From: Linepithema humile
Lineage: Eukaryota; Arthropoda; Insecta; Hymenoptera; Formicidae
DNA: 64,000 nucleotides
Direction: 5' to 3'
Assembly: GCF_040581485.1 (NCBI RefSeq)
Contig: NC_090130.1
Span: forward strand, 30,109,418 to 30,173,417
Every line of letters begins with the position of its first letter. The first letter of the stretch is position 1. Positions 34,772 through 48,689 of the stretch are shown piece by piece. The notes below the pieces were generated by a model. The model worked only from the letters and a program-made list of their open reading frames with translations, was not told the DNA's origin and made no database searches. A program made the position numbers and the translations under genes.

Positions 34772-36780
34772 ATATATAGCATATAATCAAGTAATAATCT
34801 AGAATCTCATATTTCTTTTAATAAGAAAAGGGAAGTAATCTGCTTCACATCTTAGAACATAGCTCTGTTAGAAATCAATATAATAATAATAAAAAGATGA
34901 TTAATTACGCTAGTTTTAAGCAGTTATTTTCGCGCTCGTGATCCGAGTAGATAATTTCGCGCGTAAATTACTACGTACAATAGTCGCAAAGGTGGATCAT
35001 TATTCGAATAACGGTACAACGAGAGGTGATACCCATCCGCTCATCTATCCCGAAAGAAATCGCCGGGAAAAAATTTGTTGAGTCAGTGCTTCGAAAACGA
35101 TGGGGCGAAGTTTGAAAGATGCCGCAACACCGGTAGCCGTGCTATTATATCCACCTATACATGCGCGTGCATTGTAAATTCTTGAAGGATCGCGTGACAT
35201 CAAATCTATTCTACAACATCTACACGGTTAAGTGTCGCCATTACGATGCTAAAGAGAGTTGTAATATATACCGCAGAAACGCTAGATTGCCAAAGATTTA
35301 AAATGTAATTTTACGTAAGATTTATTGGTACAATGACTCCTGTAAAGACTGCGAATTTCTTGTCCTGAAAAGCGTGGAACTAAACAAAAGATTTGACGAT
35401 TAGCTCATCAATTTTAAAAAAGACACTCTATGTTCTTTAAAAAGACTGGTAGATTGAAAGATTTATTTTTCTTGTTACTTTTTTAATATTTCTCTTTGCA
35501 TTTCTACAATTTCTACGGATTGTAAAATTGGTTTTACTATTTTAAAATTGATTAATTTTACTGTGAGCTTTAGTTTTCCATGCAATTAATCAAATAAATG
35601 TAAAGTATAAGATTTAACAAACTGTAAGTATTTTATAACATTTGCATTATGCAATTCTTTCAAAAAAATATGTAGGTATGTAGAATCTCTTTCTGAATGA
35701 TTAACTATTAAGCAGAGTTTCACGTGAAGTCACTGCTACGTATTGCGACTAACAATTACTTTGCCAAATGTGATTTACCGGCCCGATAAACGCGACGTTT
35801 AGACAGCGTCGCCGTATGACATGTGCGCGACGTACGGAAAATTTTAAGATTTACGACTATTACGTGCACACAATATCGCCGCTGCAAAGCTCGCGCCGCT
35901 TCTCATGAGCTTGTCTTAGTAAGATTTCCTTTTATTCTTCCCTTTGCCTTGAGCTGCCGTCGTTTCAAAAGCGGCGCTTTGTGGGGACGAAAAAAATTAG
36001 AAACAAGGAAGTTGTATTTTGTACCAGGTGGAAGGACCCTTTGAGGATACCGCCGATCGCGCCATATTTCAATTCGAATTTAGCAAACATCGTTCTCTCC
36101 ACCTTTGATTGCGTTTATACAAAAGAGCAATCGGCTGTAAAATAACAAGCAACGTGGGTTTATCGTTCATTTCATACGGCGTTGGTTTTATGATGATGTG
36201 AGCTTTGGAACAATCACGGAATAAAAGTTTTCATCAAGAAATGAACATAAAACGAAATTAAAAATATCAGGAGATTGATTAGGAAATTTGCTATTTTAAA
36301 AGGAAAAAAATTTTTTTAATTAATAAGATTTCGTATAATATTGAAATGCGACTTCTTTTGCATTTTGGTTGATTTGCAGCTTGGTTTCTCTCTGTGAGAT
36401 TGTCGTTACATATTAATTTAATTCTCTATAGCTATGCTTTCTATATTTTATTACAATCTTTTACTTTATTTTTACTTGTGTAATTTTTGTTAAGCGCAAA
36501 AGATGTAAGAAAGTACGATTGGAAAGAATAAACTTGTTGCTAGATGACGAGTGAATTTCTCTCTTATGTTACATAAATGAATAGTTGACTTCTCGTGTTG
36601 TAACAAGTTAATCTTTCACCGCATTAAAAGAAAGGAAAGTCTGCCATACTAACACAAAAATAGATTGCAATAGATGAAGTGTAATTTTCGAAGACAAAAT
36701 AATATTATATATTTCCGGCATGCAATTTTGATCACACCAGGACTCTCAACTCTCTTGCTACAATCCGACAATCTATAATC
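34772..36780. other. gene-free AT-rich DNA
   Basis: No coding frame or RNA gene was recognised. A GC-richer patch near 35770-36050 carries a 73-codon frame without motifs. Confidence 0.5.
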
Positions 36781-37441
36781 CTAGTTGACCAACAGTTACT
36801 CTCACGGTCTCCTCACTTCAAAATGGCGCCGTTCAAGTCGACAAAACTTTCTCGAGAGGAATCGCTATTGACGAATGGTCCGGAAGAAGCGCAAAGATCA
36901 GTGAGGCGGAGATCTTCGATAAGAGGTGTCCGGGCCGCCAAGATGACGCGGCGGGAAAAAAAGAACGAATGGGGAGAAAGGATTGGTCTTCATCCTCGAC
37001 GAGTCTCTCCGTGATACCGAGCGGACGAGAGGAACTGAAACACCCACGTCTCGCGGTGTTCATCGTCCTGCTTCGCGCGGTCCGACGTAGTGGGGCTTGT
37101 CAGCCCGCCTTCAGTCACGCCCAGGCTGCATTGCACACGGCTGTTGCACACCTGCCGATGGTGGGGTACGAGTCGGTTGTATCGGCGATTGCAGGATGAA
37201 GGAAAGAAAGGCGAGCAAGGACGAAATTGCCTGCAGCAATCGCATCCGAATAATTGCCGGGATGCATACGGCGCGCCGCAAAAAGCTGACGATTGCGATA
37301 TTCCGCGCGCTGTTAACATTTCGTATCAAAATAGCGCCGCTATATCACCAACTGTACGTTATGTGTTTGAAGTCGTATTATGAAGAGTTAAAAATTATAG
37401 TCGTATTAACTCGACGCTGTATTTTGGAACTCGATAATTGA
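36781..37441. promoter_or_regulatory. GC/CpG-rich island with overlapping open frames
   Basis: A sharply bounded GC-rich block in AT-rich DNA, beginning near aaaatggcgccg. Frames are open on both strands at once (up to 114 codons on + and 109 on -). This points to stop-poor base composition rather than protein coding. It could be a promoter or first exon of a long gene, but no donor site with a convincing peptide was found. Confidence 0.3.
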
Positions 37442-40400
37442 AAACCTCGGGTTAAACATTGTAATCGCTATTCTAATTAAAATTTGTGAACGATGTAATG
37501 GCGCATTTTCAAGCTAGAACAAATAAGTTAAGATTTAAATTGATATTTAAATCAGTGTTGATGTATGCTAATTTTATAGATAAAAATTTAATTTAACAGG
37601 ACAGAGATAATTCTTGTGCTAAAACCTCGAAGTTAGCCTGAAAGAAGATAATATCAAAGGTTGACTTTGAAACAGCTTTATTGAGCCAGGTTGTGCCAGG
37701 TGCCATTCAGAGATACGCTTTAAAATGTCGTTTTATCTTAAAGCGACTAACAATGATGAGTACCTATAAATAAGAGTGATTTAGATGGGCCCCTGCAGTA
37801 TAACTATTATTTTGTATATATAGTTGGCTTTGTTAGGCCGACTTTTTTATTGACTCAGTTTTCCTTCAAATAGTTTTCTTTCAACACTATAAATAGAATA
37901 AAATGTTTCAGGTTACTTCATAAAATTTTACACCACAGAATTTATGAATGAGAGCTGCTCATAAATTTATTTTAAACAAAACTTTACTGCTTTAACATTT
38001 ATAGTGTGTGCAAACAATTTTACTTTCGGAAAATTTTTTATTTGTCTTTTGCTTTGATTTCGGAAAATAATTAGAAGATTTAATTTTGAAAATATCGTAC
38101 GATGTTGTTTATTTCTGAAAAGAACAAATTTTAAATTTATGAATTTTGATAATAAACAACTCTGTTAATAAGTTTTGAATTAATTATCGGCAAAAGCTAT
38201 TTATTGCAAATGTCAAATTCAAGAAAAATACGGAAGTACATATATATAAATATTTTGGCAACGATTTGATGGATAAAATCCGTTTAAGAGACACTTTGCT
38301 ACGGAATTTCATGCAATACGCGTTTGCAGATTTGTTACGATATTTTACGTAATACAAAGTTCTACAAATGATACGGATGAGGTATTTTAATAGTCGACAC
38401 GAGTAGCTTAACTGTCGCGTTCGGTTCATAAAATTTCGCTTTGACTTCGTTGCGGCGCCGCGATGATGGAGAATACATTTAGATACGCTAACCAATTATA
38501 GCGCCGTCTTCCATCCTTCGTATTTTCTTGTTATACCTACTTCAGCTAAAATAGCGTTTCTCTTACGCATCTCTTCGAAGAACTTGAATTAGCGAGACTT
38601 CCGTTAAGCCAAAATTCAGCCGAAGTGCAGAGTGCCAAGTACAAAAATCAGGTTGCTGACAAATATTTCGTTGCCGACGAATATTAGGTTGCTAAAACAT
38701 TTTTACGACACACTGTAAATACATTTCCAAGACATCATTGAATTCCAACGAGTTGTCCGGATAAGGGTTAAAGGTCAACGGTGCGAAGAAGGGCGTCGTC
38801 ATAAATATTTTCGAGTTCAAGTTGCGGTTGACCACGACGGAGTGCCGGTAATGTTCACTGACGGGTAAGGGTCGGGGCTTCGTGTAAGCGCTCGCAATTA
38901 GGCGGGTAGGAAGTCGCCACGGCGAGATAGGCGAGTCGAACGCGCGTTACCACGGATACATTCCGTACAGAAAGCGTATCTCATTAATTGCCTCTAATAA
39001 TAGGTGGGCCCGCGCGGCCTCACCGACACGTGGTTCGCTTATTTACAGTCACGGACGAGCGTTTACACACCTGACGGCATCCGTGAAAATGCCGTGTAAC
39101 ATCCACTTCGCGCCACCGAAAATCCGCGCATTGAGACGTTTCCGGCGGAATCTAGGCTTGACCGATGCGATAGCAGGAAGTAAAATGGAATATTATTTAA
39201 TGTGTGGATTAAATGGCTTTCAAGGCCAATGCTCGGTTTTAATAAACACTATTCTGCATTTTATATTATTTATTCATTGAAACAAACGTTTCGGTCATTG
39301 TTGTAATCTTTTTCGATCTACAATATAATTTTGTTCTATCGTGGTCTATTTTCTTTCTTTCTTAGTAATTATTACCTTTTATTTTAAATGTACATTAGAT
39401 ATCATAATACATAATTATTTGATATGATTTATTTGTAAATCAGTGGTTAAAATGTTTGTGAAATATCATTATTTGTCAAAATTTGTAATTGAAATAGATC
39501 ACTTAGATATTTACAAATTTAATATTATTTTGATTTTTACACATTGTTGTTTAATTATATTTCACTTTTAACTTATTTATCTTTTCGTCTCGAGACATTT
39601 AATCGATTGTGTAACACTGTTATTAAAACTGATGAATTGTAATATTTTATTTATTTTTCGGTATCAAAGTTTACAGCGATAGCAGCTGAGTGTAAAATTA
39701 CACGAGCGAATCAATATTTATTAAACTATTTCGTTATAATCACGGCCCGCGTTAGATTTCATTAATCTTGTTGGCTTTTTAGTCCCGCGTTTCATTTGTC
39801 TTCGACGAGGTCGCGGAGGATGAAGAGAGCGACGGGCCCAATTCTTCTCGTCGGGATGGAGAATGCACGAAATCGCGAAATCAGCAGGACATCGCGTGGG
39901 TCGATCGTGTCTGAGCGAACCAATTGGGTCCTAATTTGGGGAAGGTGCCGAACAAAAAAAGATACGTAATTTCGTAGCGCTGGTCCAGCCAGCCAGCGAG
40001 CGACGGAATCGTCATGGGGTCGGCTCGGGCGTCTTGATAAATTAATTTGCACCGGAAACGCTTGACAAGGAAATGACGTCATTACCCGCTACCGAATAAG
40101 CCAATCCTTTGTTCGTTCTTACCAGCCACGGCGCTTTTTACCGTTCAATCAATGGATGCGGAAAATGGATTGCGCCATTGTGGCGACAAAGAAGCGTGAG
40201 ATATAAAAATGCAAGATATCTCTAAGAAAATATTCGCCTCATATTGTGTTCTAAAAACACCTTGGCGTTTAATTCTATAGAATTTTCTAAATCCGAATAG
40301 CAAGAATCTAAAATTATTTAAATAATTATTAGTATTCATCAAATTTATTAAATTAGTAATTCAAATTAACGTCTAACATATCGTACAAAATTGTGTCGAA

Positions 40401-41529
40401 GCTCGGCGTGTACACGTTATACGCGAGCTTAAAATAGGTATCGAAAAGGTGGTCCTCGAGGTCCGCGAAAGAGGGGAGGCACAGTGTTTGACGCTATAAG
40501 GAACCTCGTAGCATCCTGTATCACGGAATGAAGAGGAAGAAGAGCGGGGAGACAGATCGGAGGGCAAAGAGGGATGCCGATCTCATTTCGAAACGTGAAT
40601 GAGCCGGCGGCTACCTCAAACGAGCGCTCGACTTTATCTTTTTTTTCTCTCGCTTCTCCTCTCTCCCTCTCTCTCTCTCCCTCTGCCTTCGCAGCTCTTT
40701 TTCATTCCTGCTGGCTTCGAGTTTTTCCTCAACAATGGTGATCGTCCGACGATCCCACTGTCGTCTGTAACACAGGAGCCGCCAGAAGAGGCGATCGGAA
40801 TGATGCACCACCTATCCAGATAATGACTAATCAAACCGTAAGGCAAGATGCCCGGGCCCTACTTTCGAGCACGTGCATCACTATTTTTTTTTTACAGAAA
40901 ATAATTCGTAGGTACGCATACATAGATAGATTTCGTGTTATCCTAATCAATATTATCGTAGCTTAAGAATTACTAGTCGCGTTTGACGACAAGTATGAGA
41001 TATAAATAGACGGAGAATTACCGGTTTGATATGGTTGTCGCGATGTATCACACAGCGCATTAAACTTGATACACTTTATAAAAGCTACGTATTAATTATG
41101 CTACTATGATTAGAAAATCGAAATAAAAAGTATAAAAATACAGATATAAGTTAAAGAAGACTTAAATAGAGTAGAGGTTTACGTGATGTAGAAATGTAAA
41201 TTGCACAAGTGACAGCATAGTGGAAAGTATTGTAAAATGCAAATTGTTCAATTAACGATAGCTTAGAAATTAGAAATTCGCGTTCATGCCCGTGCGTTCG
41301 GGCGAAATTTCGAAAGTGGCAGATTGTATCGGTCGAATCGCGTTCCTCGGTGGTCACACACAGGCCGTTTACTCGGTCGTGCGGCCGATAAAAAACGGCG
41401 ATATAACTCTTGCGTAACGAAACAACGATTTAATAACGCGTCCGCACGGGGGATGCTCGTAGCGAGCGGGCCCCCAACGTCATCGGGGACCGGCGGTTAA
41501 TTAAAACGATCGCTTGGCAAGATCGGGGA
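37442..41529. other. gene-free region
   Basis: AT-rich DNA with GC-richer blocks around 38720-39130, 39780-40110 and 40370-40850. These blocks hold mixed, non-repetitive sequence that could be regulatory. A 96-codon - frame (39792-40082) has no motif. A CT-rich tract lies at about 40630-40690. Confidence 0.45.
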
Positions 41530-41739
41530 TCATTTGTTTACCGATGGCGCGCGGAGAGTTATCTGGCCGTTACGATCGCGCCGTGTCGGATCGCAATTAG
41601 CTACCGGATTTAATATACGGAGAAATCTCGGCTCGAGCGAGACGAGAAGCGGCGAAGAAGGTGGGAAGGAATTGGGGACCGCCGGATCTCGCGGCAGTCG
41701 TGGGGTGTAAAAGAGAAGGGGCGCGAACAAAATGCCCCC

Positions 41740-41785
<46 letters not shown>

Positions 41786-43100
41786 ATCGCATTGGTGAGA
41801 AAAGGAGAGACGATCGGTTTATCGGTGGATTGGAGGCAGAAAAAGAGAGGGGAGGAGGGGGGAGAAGCAGAAAGCAATTGAGACGGTGAGAGATCCGCGG
41901 GGTCCGACGTGAAAGATGAAGCAAGAAATGGAGCATCCACCGAGTTAACGGCTTCCAGTCGGACAAAGTGACGGGGAGGTAAAGAAACCGGACGAGGCGA
42001 GCGAGAGAAGTGAATAGTTGTGAAGAAAGAGATGAGACAGGCTTTTCGTAAAAATTGAAGAACCTTACGAGAAGACAAAAGCGGAAACGCGAGTCGGTCT
42101 TACAGCTAAATTTTCCATCCGATTTAAATATGTAGCACAGACATGTTATACACATATATATTGCGAGACGTATACATATACGTGTGTAAAAAAAAAAAAC
42201 TTTACGTACGAATCTTGAAAAAAAGATCGAATGATGCCTAATCGAGAGGATCGCAAGCGCGGCAAGTCTGAGATTTGCGGGCGTGAGAGGAGGCAAGCGT
42301 GTGAAATCTAACATCGCACCGCCTCGATGACTCGGCGTGGGCGAGAACGGGCGAAAATCGGCGCGTCCCGCCTCAGGATCCTAATGAGAGCCCGCATGAC
42401 TAGGACCGGAGCCGCCGCCTATTTCCCGATCGCGAGCCGGGCAAGGCGAAACAGAAGCGGCGAGTGTCTGTCGCGGCGGCGCTTAGGGGAAGAAGCCGCG
42501 CTCGGTTAATTACTTCGGACCCATTACCGCGCACAATGAGGGGACCCGTGTGCCCCGCAACACCTCTTCTTGCTTGCCGCGTCAGCCCCCGTCCAACCGG
42601 ACGGACGCGGCTCGAGATGAGAAAGCACGCGGGCATCCCGAGGACGGCGGTGGTGGCGCGAGGGGACGGCGGGGGGCGGCGTTTTTGTTTTTACCTAATT
42701 TGCCCCGAGAGAGAGAGAGGGATGCGATGGGGGGACGAGGCTGTCGCCTCGGCCGCCATTTCTTGAGAGACCCTCCAGGATACTCGTTCATATTGTATAT
42801 ATATATATACTCACAGAAAGTTGTATAGTCATCGACGCTTGATCGAGCCGACGCGGATGCCCCTCTTCTCTTCTTCTCCTCCTCGTCGTCCTCCTCTTCT
42901 TCGCATCCTTCTTGCCGATCTTTTTCTACGGCATCTTCTTGCCGCTGCCGGGCGTTATATTTCTCGAACAACAAAGCTCCTCGACTTCGCGATATCGTGT
43001 ACACTCGATATCCTGACACTCGGCTGATCATAGGCGGACTTTTATCCTTGCTTGTCAGTGCGCCGGAAAGGCTTCCTTTCGCCATCGTCGATCACCGCGG
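41530..43100. other. GC-rich block with GA repeats, no supported gene
   Basis: Long - strand frames (182 and 234 codons, overlapping each other) cross the GA/CT repeat. They read as Ser/Leu repeats and low-complexity Phe/Arg/Ser, so they are treated as artefacts. The part 42300-42780 is markedly GC- and CpG-rich and contains G-runs (ggcggggggcggcg near 42668). Confidence 0.5.
41743..41783. repeat. (GA)20 microsatellite
   Basis: An uninterrupted GA run of about 41 bases. Confidence 0.95.
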
Positions 43101-44307
43101 CGTTCAGCGACCTGTGCTACCGCTTCACACATTGAAAATCAGCAGTATATTCAATGGAATAATGATGTACAGGAGTCAATTGAGATAACATTTTAATGTG
43201 TGTAATTATTTTAACATGACGGCTGATTATAATAATAACGATAAAACGGAGAGATATTCTGATAGTGAAAATAACAGAATAAATTCACAAAAGAGTTTTC
43301 CGACAAAGAAACTAGAGGGAAACTGGGCTTATATTAAAATTTTTACAAACTCACCTTTCATCTAAAATACAACAAATAATTATTAATGACGAATAAATGT
43401 ATTTTTTTTTCTGTAACAAGCCTGTTTTTCTTCTGTAAAAGTGCAACATGTGACGAATTGTAATAAAATATTAATGTCATAGACAATTTACTATTTTCTT
43501 TTAGAAAACTCTATTTTTCTGATCTTCGTTTTTGTTTTATTACAATTTATATTTTTCTTCTAACATATGTATGGATGTACGCGTCGTGTCATGTCGTACT
43601 GGCGCATCATCTGTACGCAATGAGACGTACATCTGCCGACTGACGACTTATAGCTATCGGCATCTGGTCGGCCACAGGTACTCAACTTGCATTTCTCGAG
43701 AGGAAGACAATCCCGTGAGTTATTCCTGCCCATCGTGACACGCTGTTCGTGAAATTGCATGAGAAAACAAACATTAAGAACCAGTCGCATCAACGTCACT
43801 TACCGCTGATCCTGTTTCGTTCTCTTCTTGTGTTTAGATCGCAGATCGCGGATATCGTGACAGAAAATAATAAACGAGTACAATTCACAATCAGCGAAAG
43901 AAATTAGATGCAACCAATTATTAATATACGTATGCTAATTTGTTAACAGAGTTCTTAACACAAGTGATATTATTTGAACAGTAACCACATATTTGAACAA
44001 AATTATAATTAATAAAAACACAAAGGCTTTCGAAATAAGATCGCGAGATAGTCATCTTATTTATTCGAATCTCTCTGCAGATGGCTACTTTCTAGTTTCA
44101 CTGATGTAACGCTGGACGAGGAGATTCGGAGCGGGTTGAGCGGCTCTGAGACGGACAGTAGCTCGAAAGTTTAATTAATGATGGCCGAGTCCTGATTCAT
44201 TCATACCTCGAAGAATCCGGGGACCCCGTGTCTCAAGCAAAAAGGAACGAAGTCGGAGGTGGCGGTGCCGCCAAAAGGACCAAGATGAGAATGACTTCAC
44301 GTCGTGC

Positions 44308-44342
44308 GAGAAAGAGAGAGAGAGAGAGGAGGGAGAAAGAGA
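44308..44342. repeat. GA-rich microsatellite
   Basis: GA repeats with a few interruptions. Confidence 0.9.
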
Positions 44343-44840
44343 GATGGACAGAGCAGAGGAAAAGGAGACCGAATAAAAATTGAGGTGCATTGTGGTCGTC
44401 GGTTTTTTGCTCTATCCGCATCTACGAACGGTGGACGCTTACGGGGAAAATTTCATATTCGTCCATTTTTCTTCGTCGAACCAATTCCAGAAGCTTGATT
44501 ACTTTTACCTTCACAAAGCTTCGCGGCCCGTGGCCTACTCCACTCGTGTGTACGTACACACGTGTACACGGCTGGCGGTAATCTCGTTCTAAGGTAAACA
44601 TTGTTCCGCGACCAGGAGCCACAAGTGTGCGCGAATCAGTGTAGATTACAGCGACGGTGGACGCGACGTTTTATCGTCCGGGGCGATTAACTTTTTGCGG
44701 AAATTTTTTTTTTTCCGATTCTCACCACCTGCGACGAGAGATCTCGGTACGTACAATACTGCGATAAGGGTTGCTAATTGGCCGACGCATGCTACGTTTC
44801 TGCAAATTTGCAAGAAGCCGGCACGCACGCACGAAGCTGG

Positions 44841-44864
44841 CGAGAGAGAGAGAGAGAGAGAGAG
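44841..44864. repeat. (GA)12 microsatellite
   Basis: An uninterrupted run of GA dinucleotides. Confidence 0.95.
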
Positions 44865-47800
44865 ATTCCTCGGGAATCCAAAGGGGGGTCCAGAGAGGGT
44901 GGACGGAAGCCTAGTGTAAATAGGAAGGAAGGCATTAGAGAAGAACGACTTCCCCGGGGCGTACAAAATCAGTAATCTCGCCTTTAGACCGGACCCATAT
45001 GTTCGGTGCGCGCAAGTCTTAATGCCCCACTGCACCGGCGCTGGCCCGCAAAAAAACCGTGCATTATCGCGTGATCTATGAAATTCCGCGATAAAAGGAA
45101 AACTCGGAGGAATGCGCTGATTCCGCCTTGCTTCAAAACAGGTTGCACTCTTATCTGTAACATTAGAAATAATTGTCAATATAATTATATCTTTGGGAAG
45201 ACGCTTCTCAAGCGCGCGCAATTCATCTTTATTTCTTATTTGTACATCGAGAGAATGCCAAGACGATAAGCTCACACGACGCGATGCGGCACTGCGGTGG
45301 CAAAGCGCAGAGAAAGTCGTCCGCCGCCCTTCATTCGCGGCTTATGTAAACATTAAAACCTATTACTTTTCGATCTCAATTTCGGGCCGGACGCGAAACT
45401 TTTTTAATTTACACGTGCAGCAGAACCGCCGCTGAACCGAACCCAGGGCCAAGATATAGAGCTGGACGCAGGAAAGAAGAGGGTGAGGCGGCCGCATTCG
45501 CGGCTCTCTTGTTACAAACGGTGCCGACACCCACCTGTGTCCGGCTTTTTCTCTTCTCTTTTTTTTTTTCTTTCCTCGCTTGTTTCTGTTGCCCCTCTTA
45601 CACTTCTTTCTTCCCTTCCCGCTCTTTCCGTGCCGCTGTCATAAGTGGTGCAGAAGTATTGCTGTTATCCGCTAGAAGTAGCTTGATTTCACATTAATTT
45701 GAAGTGATCCAACAATATCAACATAAAAATGAATGTAAATTCTAGAAAGAATGCTTGACAATTTGGCAGCTTTCGGCTATTCGACAATCTCAACGTTTGA
45801 TGATGAAATTGAGAAAAAAAATTGAAAGATGACGATGAAAAAATCCGGAGGAGCTGACTATTAAAGCGGTCTCCATAGTCATGATTCCGGTCATTTCCAA
45901 ACGACGCTGCCGGCTAAAGTCATCTTCAGGTAATAGTCTACCTTGGTAAAATTAATCAGCAAAGCTTGCTTCTTCCGACGCCCAGCTTTGCTCGAGAATC
46001 TCTACAGGTGTCTTCCAGTTTTCTCGATTATGAAGACTCCAAGATTGCGCTTTAAGAATTACTAAGATCTAAAGTCTGCGTTAGCTGTAATTAAAAAATT
46101 ATATAAAAAATACTTAAGCGATTTTACTGAAATCGCGTCTATTATTTTGCATCGTTAAAATTGCATCGCAGAACGTCATAACTCGATAATTTATTTGCTT
46201 TATCTTCGCTCCGACGATTCTGATGGAATTGTTTTCGAGAGCATTTCTCTTTGTGTCGTAGGATTTTGAGTGATTGAAATTGTCCGATGCTTCCTGTTAC
46301 AGCAATTTACGACGGCAATCGCGCGTAGTTTTTCGCGCGTCACTCGCAACGCTGGTGCGTACACCTGTGCGAGCACGGCGCATGCATGCACTCTCCGAAC
46401 TCAATGGGCCGTGTCGCTATGCGGCAGCCAAGCAAGATGACATTGCTGCATGTAGGAATGCAGCGACGTCACCGGTTGCAATACTAAAAAGGTGTAACGA
46501 CGCATACGCAATTCTGTGGCAAAAAGTTGATATATTAATCCTAAGAGCACAAAGCTCCAAGAACTAAGAATTTGTTTCACATACACGTTTAAAGTGACTT
46601 TCTTATGTGTGAAAAAAATAATTTGTGTTAAAAATAAATTGTATACAATAAAATTGTAATATAATTACGGCATAAAAGCGCAAACAGAAATCAGTTTCTT
46701 CAATTAATCTAATTAATATAACTTTTTCTCTACATGACGTAATAGTTGTCTATTAACGAGTGTTCCGTGATGTAATTCTATGCGCGGTATTTGCACAAGT
46801 GTTAAGAATCGCGCGATCGGTGTGAATCTACACGTGATATTTGCATAGGCGATGCGGTCCGCAGATAATAATTGTAATGCGTCGGCTCTCCCTCTCTTTC
46901 TCTCTCTCTTTCTGTTCCGGGAAGGCGAGCTCATCCTCCGTATTTGTTCCGATGTTGCGTTAATCACAACCTCCATTACAATTTGCATAAGTGTGTGCAT
47001 AAGAGGGCGAAAAAATTTACATCTGAAAGGCTGACGGTGCGATGCGGGCGAGATTTATCGAGCTGGGTAACTGTCTACGCGGCTTTTCTCGCCAGAACAG
47101 CGGAATTTAAATTGTAAAACACCGGTTAACAACAAATGTTACAGTCTCTCACGTCTTTCTTCTATAGCGAGCAACAATGAACAAAAAGTATTTACAACTG
47201 CGCTGCGTTTGTCGGCTCAACGTTCGATTGCAACGTTATTCAATGCAGCCAATAACAATTTAAAGATAATTATTATGTGATTTTCAAATTTTAATCTTCT
47301 CGCGTAGCAAAGTATAATATGTATAATTAAAGCTTAAATTAAATTAAAATAAATTAAAGCAATAAACTTCAGAGTATTGCTCTAAACAGAAACAGTTTTT
47401 AAATATACACTCTTACATTTTAATACTTTTTTAATTGCTATTAACGATGTTTCTGACAATGAGATATATCCTTGCATTGACTCGAACCAGCATCCCAATA
47501 GGTCCTAAAATTCCTTAATTAAGGCCGATCGCACCGAATCATACGCCCACGCGGGAACTCGTCATATTCATGACAAAGTGAAATTTTCAATTGCAGGATA
47601 CGGCCATTAGCGTGAACCGCGGCTAATCACACAAATAGAGCGTGGAGGACGACGCGGCCGGTGGGGGTGTCGGCAGCGGCACAAAAATTAATCATCCTCG
47701 CGTTAATTGGCGGGCATGATTAAGCGATGGTCCCGCACGCCAGGTTGAGTTTCATCGCTCTCGTCGTTGCCTGTAGTTTTACACGCAATTCCGCTGTTAG

Positions 47801-48678
47801 TACAAAGATTCTTTACGTAAAAAAAAAAAAAAAATTAAAAACTTAGAGAAATGTATTTCTGAATTAATTTTTTTATAATTGACAAAAATATACTTAAATT
47901 CGGAATTAATTTCAGCGTTACACAAAATCTGCGATCGTCGATCTGCGATCAATATATTGCATGAACGAGCGTAATTTCTAGGATCAATAAATGGCTTTTA
48001 AAAGACTATATCTCATCACTCTTCTCTTTTACCCTTTCCCGTTCGTTCATCAACGCCTGATAGACTCGAGGACTCGCTTCTCGACTCGCGACAGCGTAAC
48101 GACCGTCGCTATCGAGCCGCAGAGTACTATCGTGCCGCAAGATTTCACGATGTAAATGGCTTGTAACTGACCCACCGCAGTGTCAGGCCAATTTAAGGGA
48201 TCATTTCCCGAGCCCGCTACACTTCACATCAGAGCGTTGCGACGCTCGAGCGAGCGAGCCGCCGAGAGAGGAGCGAGCCCTGTGATGGATCGAGGACCAC
48301 ACACGTTATGCACTGCACCATGATGCGCCGCGATGCACCGCATGTGCTTCCTTCAATTGCAATTTCGGCGCTCCTGGACGGACCGCTGAACTTTCACCGA
48401 CAATCGCCCGTCTTGTAAATATCGGAATTCAATAGATCGGATAACAATTAGTATTTGTAGGGAAAATTTTTGTGCAGCGTTAATTTAACAAAAATCTGCA
48501 AGATATAGTCTTATAGTTGCATGTTACTCAGACTTGCATTGATATGTCACGATATATCTATTCATCGGAATACTGTTTATTTTCACATTAATGGCGGCAC
48601 TGCTCACCGATGATAGATCTTATTTAGCGAAAGAGAAAGTATCGCAAACCAGACAGGTATGCGAGAGCGTGATCCACG

Positions 48679-48689
48679 AAGATGGCCGG
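48679..48689 (+). promoter_or_regulatory. AAGATGGC-type (YY1/Pho-like) motif
   Basis: The 11-mer aagatggccgg is close to the YY1/Pho consensus and sits at the start of a GC-rich block, a typical promoter setting. No gene could be attached to it. Confidence 0.25.

Larger units (their letters stand above)
43101..48590. other. gene-free region
   Basis: Alternating AT-rich and GC-richer DNA. A 209-codon - frame (44646-45275) passes through a GA/CT repeat, has no motif and overlaps open + frames, so it is not called. GC-rich blocks near 47560-47740 and 48050-48330 contain non-repetitive sequence resembling promoter or enhancer DNA. Nothing more specific can be supported. Confidence 0.45.

Noticed and set aside
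41530..42314. Overlapping - strand frames of 182 and 234 codons
   Set aside because: Both cross the GA/CT microsatellite, read as Ser/Leu or Leu/Ser repeats, overlap in different frames and show no motif.
44646..45275. 209-codon - frame
   Set aside because: Passes through a GA repeat, overlaps open + frames, and no domain or splice structure supports it.
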